NCBI GenBank assembly: GCA_016234735.1
Contig: JACRAN010000091.1
Location: 1-35,100, forward strand
DNA length: 35,100 nt
Direction: 5' to 3'
Origin: Bacteroidota bacterium
GTDB taxonomy: Bacteria; Bacteroidota; Bacteroidia; Chitinophagales; Saprospiraceae
Shown here piece after piece: positions 7,413-14,392 of this stretch. Below the pieces are notes generated by a model, which was given only the letters and a program-made list of their open reading frames with translations, was not told where the DNA came from and did not search any database. Both the position numbers and the translations under genes were made by a program. The first letter of the stretch is position 1. Each line of letters begins with the position of its first letter.

Positions 7413-8471
7413 TCACTTTATCTCCCACGTACTCCCCCCCGCCAGCAATTTATCCAGATTCCCTTCGCCCAGGCTGCTCACCGTCGAGTCAATTTGTTGG
7501 TGCAGCAACGCCTCGTAGCAAGGCCGCTCCGTCTGGTAGAACACCCCGAAAGGCCGGGGCATCGCATTCGCATCCACCGTCGGGTTGTCGAAGAAGCGGG
7601 AGAGGATTTGCGCTTTGATGAGGTCGGTTTCGTCGTGTACCCAGAGGTCGTCTTTGGTCATACCGTCCGTGCGGAGGTCAACGATTTTTGGTGTGAAGCC
7701 ATCGAGGTGGATGCCCTTCTCGTTCTCCTTGCCGAACACCAATGGCTGGCCTTTTTCGAGCAGCAGCGTCGTGTCAGGCTTGGTGTCTTTTTCCGTGAAA
7801 GTCTCGAAAGCACCGTCGTTGAAGATGTTGCAGTTCTGGTAGATTTCCAGGAACGAAGTGCCCCGGTGCCCATCGGCTTTCATCAACATGTCCTTCAGGT
7901 GCTTCGGGTCACGGTCCATCGAGCGGGCGACGAACGTGGCATCGGCACCGAGCGCAAACGCAATCGGGTTCAGCGGGTGGTCGATGGAGCCGTAGGGCGT
8001 GGAGGCGGTGCGCTTGTTCTCTTCCGAAGTCGGTGAATATTGCCCCTTCGTGAGGCCGTAAATCTGGTTGTTGAACAAAATCAGGTTCAGGTCAAAATTG
8101 CGGCGGAACATGTGCAGCATGTGGTTGCCGCCGATGGACAGCCCGTCGCCGTCGCCAGTGATGACCCAGACGCTGAGGTTGGGATTGGCGATTTTCAGCC
8201 CGGAAGCGAACGCCGGTGCCCGCCCGTGGATGCTGTGCAGCCCGTAGGTTTCCATGTAGTACGGGAAACGGGACGAGCAGCCGATGCCGGAGATGAACAC
8301 CGTCTCGTGGGGTTGTTTCCCCAGGTCGGCCAGCACGGTTTGCACCTGTTTCAGGATGGAATAGTCGCCGCAGCCGGGGCACCAGCGCACATCCTGGTCG
8401 GTGGCGAAGTCCTTGGCCTTCAAGGGGATGGGTACGCCGTTGGTACCGTTCAAATTTACATCAACTGCCAT
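7413..8471 (-). CDS. korB: 2-oxoacid:ferredoxin oxidoreductase, beta subunit
   Basis: 352 residues. This subunit carries thiamine diphosphate and the iron-sulfur contact. The N-terminal [13 protein letters not shown] is the classic beta-subunit motif, followed by [12 protein letters not shown]. The ThDP-binding segment runs from [16 protein letters not shown] to [17 protein letters not shown]. With KorA it converts 2-oxoglutarate (or another 2-oxoacid) and CoA to the acyl-CoA, CO2 and reduced ferredoxin, a cytoplasmic step that Bacteroidota use in the TCA cycle. It is downstream of korA in the same operon, 99 bases apart. That gap is largely a word-repeat inverted repeat. Substrate choice (2-oxoglutarate versus pyruvate) is from family resemblance. 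Confidence 0.95.
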   Translation of the reverse strand: MAVDVNLNGTNGVPIPLKAKDFATDQDVRWCPGCGDYSILKQVQTVLADLGKQPHETVFISGIGCSSRFPYYMETYGLHSIHGRAPAFASGLKIANPNLSVWVITGDGDGLSIGGNHMLHMFRRNFDLNLILFNNQIYGLTKGQYSPTSEENKRTASTPYGSIDHPLNPIAFALGADATFVARSMDRDPKHLKDMLMKADGHRGTSFLEIYQNCNIFNDGAFETFTEKDTKPDTTLLLEKGQPLVFGKENEKGIHLDGFTPKIVDLRTDGMTKDDLWVHDETDLIKAQILSRFFDNPTVDANAMPRPFGVFYQTERPCYEALLHQQIDSTVSSLGEGNLDKLLAGGSTWEIK

Positions 8472-8490
8472 TTTTTTATTGATTTATAAG

Positions 8491-8558
8491 GGTTGACGAG
8501 GGTTGATAAAAAGTTGATAAATATCTCGTTATCAACCAACTATCAACCCTCATCAACC
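8491..8558. repeat. Inverted repeat built from GGTTGATAA-like words between korA and korB
   Basis: Arms of 30 bases at 8491-8520 and 8529-8558 are complementary except for a few positions (both carry GAGGGTTGATA and GTTGATAA in the same order). The loop is 8 bases. Further GTTGATAA-type copies extend the right side to 8570, the base before the korA stop codon. The repeating unit here is about 10 bases rather than 7. In the korAB transcript it would be a stable intercistronic stem. Confidence 0.85.
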
Positions 8559-8570
8559 TGTTATCAACTT

Positions 8571-10412
8571 TCACAAAAGCGCAAGCGCAACATCGTACAA
8601 CTCCTCGTGTGCAATGGGTGTGCCCTGGATTCTGTTGAACGGAACCACCGGCAGCAGGAACTTGTCACGGATGACTTTCACCAACTGGCCGTTGTTGATT
8701 TCCGGTATCAAAACCTTGTCAAAACGCCGCATCAAACCGCCGAGGTTGCGGGGGAACGGGCGCAGGTAACGCAGGTGCGCATGGCCTACGCGGTAGCCAA
8801 GTTCGACCAGGCTGCGGGTCACCGACTCGCACACCCCGAACGTGGAACCCCAGCCGAGGATGAGCAGTTGCCCCTCGTCGAAGCCTGCATCGATTTTTTG
8901 CTCGGGGATGTAATCAGCTATGGATTCCACCTTGCGCTCCCGCGTTTTCACCATGTGTTCGTGGTTGGCGGGGTCGTAGCTGATGTTGCCCGTCACGTCT
9001 TCTTTCTCAATACCACCCACCCGGTGCAACAGCCCCGGTGTGCCAGGGATGGCCCACTGGCGCACTAATTTTTCGTCCCGCTGGTAGGGCATGAAATGTT
9101 CGCCATTTTCCGATTTCTTGGCAAATGAAACTTTCATTTCGGGCAAATCCGCTGCTTTCGGGTAGCGCCAGGGTTCTGCGCCGTTGGCGATGTAACCGTC
9201 ACTGAGCAGGATGACCGGGGTCATGTGCTGAACGGCGATGCGGCAGGCCTCCATCGCCGTTTCAAAACAATCGGAAGGTTTGCTGGTCGAAATGACCGGC
9301 ACCGGGCACTCGCCGTTGCGGCCGTACAGCGCCTGCATCAGGTCGGACTGCTCGGTTTTGGTGGGCAGGCCGGTGGAGGGGCCGCCCCGCTGAACGTCAA
9401 TGACGACGAGCGGCAGTTCCAGCATCACAGCCAGGCCCATCGCCTCGCCTTTCAGGGCCAGGCCGGGGCCGGAGGTGCCCGTGATGCCGAGGTTGCCGCC
9501 GTAGCTGGCCCCGATGGCCGAGGCGACCGCTGCAATTTCGTCCTCCGCCTGGAAGGTGCGAACGCCGAAATTCTTGTATTTCGACAGGGAGTGCAAGATG
9601 CTGGACGCAGGCGTGATGGGGTACGAGCCGTAAAAAAGCGGCAAATTCATTTTTTGCGAAGCGGCAATGAGGCCGAGCACGAGCGCATCGTTGCCCATGA
9701 TGCTGCGGTAGCTGCCTTTTTCAAGTTCGGCAGGCTTCACCGTGTAGCGGTCGCTGAACTCCTCCATCGTGTCGCCGAGGTGGTAGCCGGCGTACAGCGC
9801 TTTGAGGTTGGCATCCAGCAGGTCGGGCTTGCTTTTGAACTTGGCTTTCAGGAATTTAAGCGTGGTGTCCACTGTGCGGTTGTATCGCCAGAGCAGGAAA
9901 CCCAGCACGTACATGTTTTTGCAGCGGTCTTTTTCCTTCGTCCCCAATGTGGACTCGGCAAGTGCTTCCCGGGTCATTTTCGTCACCGGAATTCTGATGA
10001 CTTCAAAGCCGTCCAACGTGCCGTCCTCCAATGGGTTTTGAGCCTCGTCGTACTTGGCGAGCCGCAGGTTTTTCGAGTCGAAACCATCTTCGTTGATGAG
10101 GATGGCCCCGCCCCTGCGCACCTGTTGGATATTGGTTTTCAGCGCAGCGGCGTTCATCGCCACCAGCACGTCGAAGCGGTCGCCGGGCGTGAAAATCTTG
10201 CGGCTGCCGAAGTGCAACTGGAAACCCGACACGCCTGCCAGCGTACCGATCGGGGCACGAATTTCGGCAGGGAAGTCGGGAAAAGTGGCAAGGTCGCTGC
10301 CCGAAATGGCAGTATCGTCGGTGAACAGGCCGCCTGTGAGTTGCATCCCGTCGCCGGAGTCGCCGGCGAATTTGATGATGACGGCTTCTTTTTCGATTAT
10401 TTGCGTGGACAT
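8571..10412 (-). CDS. korA: 2-oxoacid:acceptor oxidoreductase, fused gamma-alpha subunit
   Basis: 613 residues, the length of the fused form common in Bacteroidota. The gamma domain is first (about 8-190, starting VIIKFAGDSGDGMQLTGG). The alpha (pyrimidine-binding) domain follows from about 230, with the signature FYGSYPITPASSIL, then AEDEIAAVASAIGASYGG and TSGPGLALKGEAMGLA. The C-terminal transketolase-like part ends with LPVVPFNRIQG. It forms the heterodimer with KorB that makes succinyl-CoA from 2-oxoglutarate with ferredoxin as electron acceptor. The start ATG at 10412 is the first of the open frame and is preceded by an imperfect hairpin (10433-10451). It is the first gene of the korAB transcript; the terminator of the gene further upstream is at 10542-10573. 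Confidence 0.95.
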   Translation of the reverse strand: MSTQIIEKEAVIIKFAGDSGDGMQLTGGLFTDDTAISGSDLATFPDFPAEIRAPIGTLAGVSGFQLHFGSRKIFTPGDRFDVLVAMNAAALKTNIQQVRRGGAILINEDGFDSKNLRLAKYDEAQNPLEDGTLDGFEVIRIPVTKMTREALAESTLGTKEKDRCKNMYVLGFLLWRYNRTVDTTLKFLKAKFKSKPDLLDANLKALYAGYHLGDTMEEFSDRYTVKPAELEKGSYRSIMGNDALVLGLIAASQKMNLPLFYGSYPITPASSILHSLSKYKNFGVRTFQAEDEIAAVASAIGASYGGNLGITGTSGPGLALKGEAMGLAVMLELPLVVIDVQRGGPSTGLPTKTEQSDLMQALYGRNGECPVPVISTSKPSDCFETAMEACRIAVQHMTPVILLSDGYIANGAEPWRYPKAADLPEMKVSFAKKSENGEHFMPYQRDEKLVRQWAIPGTPGLLHRVGGIEKEDVTGNISYDPANHEHMVKTRERKVESIADYIPEQKIDAGFDEGQLLILGWGSTFGVCESVTRSLVELGYRVGHAHLRYLRPFPRNLGGLMRRFDKVLIPEINNGQLVKVIRDKFLLPVVPFNRIQGTPIAHEELYDVALALL

Positions 10413-10541
10413 AAATCAAGTGTCATTTTAGCCTGCCCGCACTACGGGCAGTTTCAGAAAACAAAATCGGGGTGTAAAGAAACAAAGGAAGCAGAAGATT
10501 CGGACGAATCGACAGGATGATTTTTCTCAAATATGGCAAAT

Positions 10542-10573
10542 AAAAAAAACCTGCCTGGTATAAAACCGGCAGG
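10542..10573 (-). terminator. Rho-independent terminator for the small membrane-protein gene
   Basis: Read on the minus strand, CCTGCCGG (10573-10566), loop TTTTATA and CCAGGCAGG (10558-10550, one bulge) form a stem followed directly by eight U (A8 on plus at 10542-10549). It is about 100 bases after the stop of 10677-10889 and upstream of korA, so it separates the two transcripts. Confidence 0.8.
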
Positions 10574-10676
10574 CTTTTAAATATGCAATTTGTAACCATA
10601 ACCCGACCCTCACCGCAAGTTAGAGGGCCAAGTTCTTTTCGTATTTTTAACGACGAACGAAGCCGGCACAAAACCA

Positions 10677-10889
10677 CTACCCGGCAGCGAAGTTGCCCAG
10701 GTCGAAGATGCCTGCAATCCATTCCGGTTGTTGTTTGAGTAAAAAAAGGATGGAGCCGATGGCAATCAGCAAAGATGCTTTCAAAATGCGCATCTGATGC
10801 CGACGGGCATCTGCTTTTTCATTGACGAGCCATTCTGTGAATTCGGGAGAAAAGTCGATAGGTGCGTTGGTAGTGCTTGTCTGCTTCAT
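10677..10889 (-). CDS. Small single-span membrane protein, hypothetical
   Basis: 70 residues. The first half is hydrophilic (DFSPEFTEWLVNEKADARRH) and the second half has one clear membrane segment, ILKASLLIAIGSILFLL (about 37-54), with basic residues before it, so the N terminus would be cytoplasmic. I do not recognise a family. Support for a real gene comes from a single transmembrane helix with the right charge pattern, an A-rich leader before the ATG (Bacteroidota style) and a strong Rho-independent terminator about 100 bases downstream on the same strand. It lies between korA and the divergent ATPase gene; no function is proposed. Confidence 0.6.
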   Translation of the reverse strand: MKQTSTTNAPIDFSPEFTEWLVNEKADARRHQMRILKASLLIAIGSILFLLKQQPEWIAGIFDLGNFAAG

Positions 10890-11062
10890 GTCCGTGTTTT
10901 TGTTTTTTTATGCAAGGAAGAAACATAGAAAACCATGCCAGATTTTGAACAAACTTGCCACAGGGCAATTTTTTTTAATAAAAAGTTAGGAGACATCCCG
11001 CCCGACCTGACCGGAACGTCAGCGATTACTGAAATACAAACAAATCACCTTACCTTGCGTCC

Positions 11063-12115
11063 ATGAAAATCAAGCGTTTATTCATCAATAACTACAAGTC
11101 GCTGGTCAACTTCGAGTTGGTGGAGCCGAACCCATTTTCGGTGTTCGTCGGGCCGAATGCGGCGGGTAAGTCGAATGTGTTTGAGGCGCTGGAGTTTTTG
11201 AGTTTTGCAAGTGAAAACTTTTTAAGAGCGGATGAGCTTTTTGAAGGAGCAGTGAATTATTTGAATAAGAGCTATCAAAAAGTTCTTAGAGGGCTGGAAA
11301 ATGAATTTACCATAAACGACGATATCTCTGTAGTCCTTGATTTTTTAGAATTCAAAAATGAAGTACATATTAAGTACCGTAAGAAAAATGGAGTATATCT
11401 ACCTAGCACAAAGTCTGGCGGAGGTGCTGGGATAGTGGAAGGTGAAGATTGGAATGAATATTTAAGTAAAATTGATTTAAATGAAAAATGGTTTCGTAGT
11501 GTTCATTCCCGTTATTTTATTGGGAAAAAAGAAATAGTAAAAGCACCTATTAAATCACCAAATAAGCTAGCCTTAGATTGTGCCAATCTCGAACCCGTCC
11601 TCCACCGCATCCTCCAAGACGAAATAAAGCGGGAAGAAGTCACTGATTGGATGGAATCCCTCATTCCCGGCTTGGACAAAGTTGAAGTAGCTAAAAGCGA
11701 CCTCAGTGGCGATTATTTTCTTCGGATTTTTGAAAAACACCTCCCCGACCCCATCGGTAAAAACCTCATCTCCGATGGCACTTACAACATCCTCGCCCTG
11801 CTCACCGCTGTTTATCAGAGTGACGAACCGCAGTTCCTTTGCATCGAGGAGCCGGAGAATGGGCTGAACCCATACGTGGTGCGCACCTTGGTTGGTTTTT
11901 TCCGGCAGATGTGCGAGGAAAAAGGCCACTACATCTGGCTCAACACACACTCCGCCACGCTGGTCCGGGAGTTGCGGAACGAGGAAATCATCTTGATTGA
12001 CAAGGTGGACGGCATTACGAAGGCGAAACAAATCCCGCACGATTTCAAGCGCTACGACCTCGAAATGGACGAAGCCTGGCTGACGAATGCCCTTGGAGGT
12101 GGGCTTCCATGGTGA
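11063..12115 (+). CDS. AAA_21/OLD-type ATPase, first gene of a candidate two-gene defence module
   Basis: 350 residues. The start IKRLFINNYKSLVNFEL is the ABC/RecF-like N-terminal strand of AAA_21 (AAA_15) ATPases. Walker A is GPNAAGKS (30-37). A helical middle part (about 60-170) replaces the long coiled coil. ISDGTYNILALL (about 235) acts as the ABC-type signature, Walker B is QFLCIEEPENG (257-267), and the switch is LNTHSATLV (293-301). Such ATPases work with nucleases in OLD, Gabija, PARIS, Septu and AbiL-type phage defence. The next gene, a TOPRIM-like protein, overlaps by 7 bases. The middle (about 11205-11575) is much richer in A+T than the two ends. A TTACCTTGC just before the ATG may be a degenerate -7 element giving a nearly leaderless mRNA. 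The ATPase is certain, the defence role is inference. Confidence 0.88.
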   Translation: MKIKRLFINNYKSLVNFELVEPNPFSVFVGPNAAGKSNVFEALEFLSFASENFLRADELFEGAVNYLNKSYQKVLRGLENEFTINDDISVVLDFLEFKNEVHIKYRKKNGVYLPSTKSGGGAGIVEGEDWNEYLSKIDLNEKWFRSVHSRYFIGKKEIVKAPIKSPNKLALDCANLEPVLHRILQDEIKREEVTDWMESLIPGLDKVEVAKSDLSGDYFLRIFEKHLPDPIGKNLISDGTYNILALLTAVYQSDEPQFLCIEEPENGLNPYVVRTLVGFFRQMCEEKGHYIWLNTHSATLVRELRNEEIILIDKVDGITKAKQIPHDFKRYDLEMDEAWLTNALGGGLPW

Positions 12116-12675
12116 CGCTCGGTTTCATTGCGGAAGGCGACACAGAGAAACGGGTTTTGGCCTCTGAAAACTTCCGGGCTTTGCTCAGAAAATTGAATTT
12201 GCCGTTTTTGGAGGAAGTGGAGAACGCAGGTGGTGTGAGCAATTTGCAGCACCATAAAATCAAATCCCTCCTTCAAATCCAAAAAGATAAAGGTGCAAAC
12301 AAGGTACTGATTTTGACCGATTCGGACGGCAAGTGCATCACCTCGGCCAAGCAGGAAATTGACCCAACGGGTGAAAATATCGTCATTGTGGCTGTCCAGA
12401 TGATTGAGGCTTGGTTTCTGGCGGATACAACTGCCATGTCCAATTTGTTAAAAGGAAAATACTTTTGCGAAGCTCCAGAAACCATCCCAAAGCCTTTTGA
12501 ACTTATCAAAGCCGAAAGAAAAGAACGCCTCGGTAGTGGCGTAAGCGACAAGCGCACACTTGGGCAAAAAATGCACTACTCTGGCTTCTCCCTCGAAGCC
12601 GCAGCCACTCACCCCAACTGCCCCAGCGCCAAATACTTCCTCGACAAACTCAAGTCCCTGACCATCAACAATTAG
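12109..12675 (+). CDS. TOPRIM-like / DUF4276-like putative nuclease, partner of the ATPase
   Basis: 188 residues. The N terminus GFIAEGDTEKRVL carries the glutamate of the TOPRIM motif, and KVLILTDSDGKC (about 64-75) carries the DxD, with strand-helix order as in OLD-family TOPRIM nucleases. The middle IVIVAVQMIEAWFLAD is typical of small TOPRIM/DUF4276-type proteins paired with AAA_21 ATPases. Motifs are seen; metal-dependent DNA or RNA cleavage is inferred. It overlaps the ATPase gene by 7 bases (ATG inside the end of the ATPase frame), so the two are translated together, as in PARIS (AriA/AriB) or a split OLD protein. The C-terminal part is compact and basic. ftcD begins 9 bases after the stop, which makes co-transcription possible. 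It does not match DUF4435 closely enough to call it AriB. Confidence 0.75.
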   Translation: MVTLGFIAEGDTEKRVLASENFRALLRKLNLPFLEEVENAGGVSNLQHHKIKSLLQIQKDKGANKVLILTDSDGKCITSAKQEIDPTGENIVIVAVQMIEAWFLADTTAMSNLLKGKYFCEAPETIPKPFELIKAERKERLGSGVSDKRTLGQKMHYSGFSLEAAATHPNCPSAKYFLDKLKSLTINN

Positions 12676-12684
12676 CAACCAACA

Positions 12685-13395
12685 ATGACCAATCAACTCA
12701 TCGAATGTGTCCCCAACTTCTCCGAAGGCCGGGACATGGCCATCATCAAGCAAATCACCGACGAAATCGAAAGCGTGGAGGGCGTCAAGCTGCTCGACGT
12801 TGACCCCGGCAAGGCCACCAACCGCACCGTCGTCACCTTCGTGGGAGCGCCGGGGTCGGTGGTGCAAGCTGCATTTTTGGCCATCAAAAAAGCGGCGGAG
12901 GTCATCGACATGAGCAAGCACAAGGGCGAGCATCCCCGCATGGGCGCCACCGACGTTTGCCCGCTCATCCCCATCGCCAACATCACGATGGAGGAAACGG
13001 CCAAGTGGGCACACCAACTCGCTGAAAAAGCCGGGAATGAACTCGGCATCCCATTTTACATGTACGAATCCGCCGCTACGAGGCCAGAGCGCCGCAACCT
13101 CGCCACCATTCGGGCGGGCGAGTACGAAGCGCTACCGGAGAAGCTGAAAAAAGCAGAATGGAAGCCCGACTACGGCCCCGCCATGTTCAACGCACGGGCG
13201 GGCGCAACCGTCATCGGCGCACGGGACTTCCTCGTGGCCTACAACGTCAACCTCAACACCACCTCCGAACGCCGGGCCAACTCCGTCGCCTTCGACGTGC
13301 GGGAGCAGGGGCGGGTGCTGCGCAAGGGCGACCCGATTGACGGCGAGATTGTGAAGGACGAAAACGGTGAGCCGGTGCGGGAACCGGGCGCTTGA
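12685..13395 (+). CDS. ftcD: Glutamate formiminotransferase part of FtcD, ended by an in-frame TGA
   Basis: 236 residues. It opens with LIECVPNFSEGRD, the family start, and has DVDPGKATNRTVVTFVG, HKGEHPRMGATDVCP (formimino/folate site His and Arg) and IPFYMYESAA. This is the N subdomain and the first part of the C subdomain of formiminotransferase, which moves the formimino group from formiminoglutamate to tetrahydrofolate in histidine breakdown. The frame stops at TGA 13393-13395 after REPGA, then continues in the same frame as KAVKGIGWYIPEYG, a stretch that normally follows without a break. The full run 12685-14370 is 561 codons, about the normal length of two-domain FtcD. So this is one gene interrupted by a stop: nonsense mutation, sequencing error, or read-through. 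Confidence 0.85.
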   Translation: MTNQLIECVPNFSEGRDMAIIKQITDEIESVEGVKLLDVDPGKATNRTVVTFVGAPGSVVQAAFLAIKKAAEVIDMSKHKGEHPRMGATDVCPLIPIANITMEETAKWAHQLAEKAGNELGIPFYMYESAATRPERRNLATIRAGEYEALPEKLKKAEWKPDYGPAMFNARAGATVIGARDFLVAYNVNLNTTSERRANSVAFDVREQGRVLRKGDPIDGEIVKDENGEPVREPGA

Positions 13396-13401
13396 AAGGC
13401 G

Positions 13402-14370
13402 GTGAAGGGCATCGGCTGGTACATCCCGGAGTACGGCGTGGCGCAGGTGAGCATGAACCTGACGAACATCGAGGTGACGCCGCTGCACGTGGCCTTCGAG
13501 GAGTGCTGCCGGAGCGCCGACCGCCGGGGGATGCGGGTCACCGGCTCCGAACTCGTGGGTCTCGTGCCGCTGAAGGTGATGACCGAAGCAGGCCGCTATT
13601 TTTTGCAAAAACAAAAATGGAGTGCGGGCGTGTCGGAGGAAGAACTGATTCACATCGCCGTGAAGTCGCTGGGGCTGGACGAGCTTGCCCCATTTGACCC
13701 AAAGAAAAAAATCATCGAGTACCAACTGGCGAACGAGAAATCTGCCCCACTCGTGGCCATGGACTTGCGGGCCTTCGCCAACGAAACTGCCAAGGACAGC
13801 CCCGCCCCCGGAGGCGGCTCCATTTCCGCCTACGTGGGGGCGCTCGGCGCGGCACTCGGCACGATGGTGGCCAACCTCTCGGCAGGAAAACGTGGCTGGG
13901 ACGATCGCTTGGAAGAGTTCTCGGCCTGGGCCGAAAAGGGGCAAGCGCTCAAGGACACGCTGCTCCGCCTCGTGGACGAGGACACCGCAGCGTTCAACCA
14001 AATCATGGCCACCTTCCGTTTGCCGAAGGAAACGACGGAGGAAAAAGCGGCCCGCAAGCAGGCCGTACAGGCGGCCACCCGCTACGCCATCGAAACGCCG
14101 ATGCGCACGATGGAGGCCGCCTTCGCCGTGTTTGAACTGGCGGAAGCGATGGTGCAGGAGGGCAACCCGAACTCGGTGAGCGATGCAGGAGTGGGGGCGC
14201 TCTGCGCCCGTGCCGCCGTGTTTGGCGGCTGGATGAACGTGAAAATCAATGCCAGCAGCCTCGCCGACAAGGAACTGGCCGCCGATTTTGTCCAAAAAGC
14301 GGAGGCGATTGCGAAGCGGGCGGACGAGTGGGAAAAAGAGATTTTGAAAATGGTGGAGGGGAAGATGTGA
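13402..14370 (+). CDS. ftcD: FtcD remainder: end of formiminotransferase and cyclodeaminase domain
   Basis: 322 residues if begun at GTG 13402, in the same frame as the preceding part and 2 codons after its TGA. The first about 110 residues finish the formiminotransferase C subdomain (AQVSMNLTNIEVTPLH, RVTGSELVGLVPL, IAVKSLGLDELAPF). Residues about 118-320 are formiminotetrahydrofolate cyclodeaminase with the signature SPAPGGGSISAYVGALGAA and NPNSVSDAGVGAL. This domain converts 5-formimino-THF to 5,10-methenyl-THF and ammonia. The GTG lies in AAAGGCGGTG, with the purine run too close to serve as a normal ribosome site. If translated separately, it would depend on re-initiation after the TGA. 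Apart from the stop the sequence is intact and well conserved, so damage must be recent or only apparent. Confidence 0.85.
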   Translation: MKGIGWYIPEYGVAQVSMNLTNIEVTPLHVAFEECCRSADRRGMRVTGSELVGLVPLKVMTEAGRYFLQKQKWSAGVSEEELIHIAVKSLGLDELAPFDPKKKIIEYQLANEKSAPLVAMDLRAFANETAKDSPAPGGGSISAYVGALGAALGTMVANLSAGKRGWDDRLEEFSAWAEKGQALKDTLLRLVDEDTAAFNQIMATFRLPKETTEEKAARKQAVQAATRYAIETPMRTMEAAFAVFELAEAMVQEGNPNSVSDAGVGALCARAAVFGGWMNVKINASSLADKELAADFVQKAEAIAKRADEWEKEILKMVEGKM

Positions 14371-14392
14371 TGGGTTATAATCTAACTGACAA

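Noticed and set aside
10433-10451. CTGCCCG/CGGGCAG stem upstream of korA as a riboswitch or operator
   Set aside because: Only 7 bp and no further conserved structure recognised; could be chance.
9225-10520. Long plus-strand open frame opposite korA
   Set aside because: Antisense shadow of korA with no recognisable domain.
10423-10722. Minus-strand open frame of 99 codons upstream of korA
   Set aside because: It overlaps the small membrane-protein gene and runs through its terminator; the translation has no family pattern.
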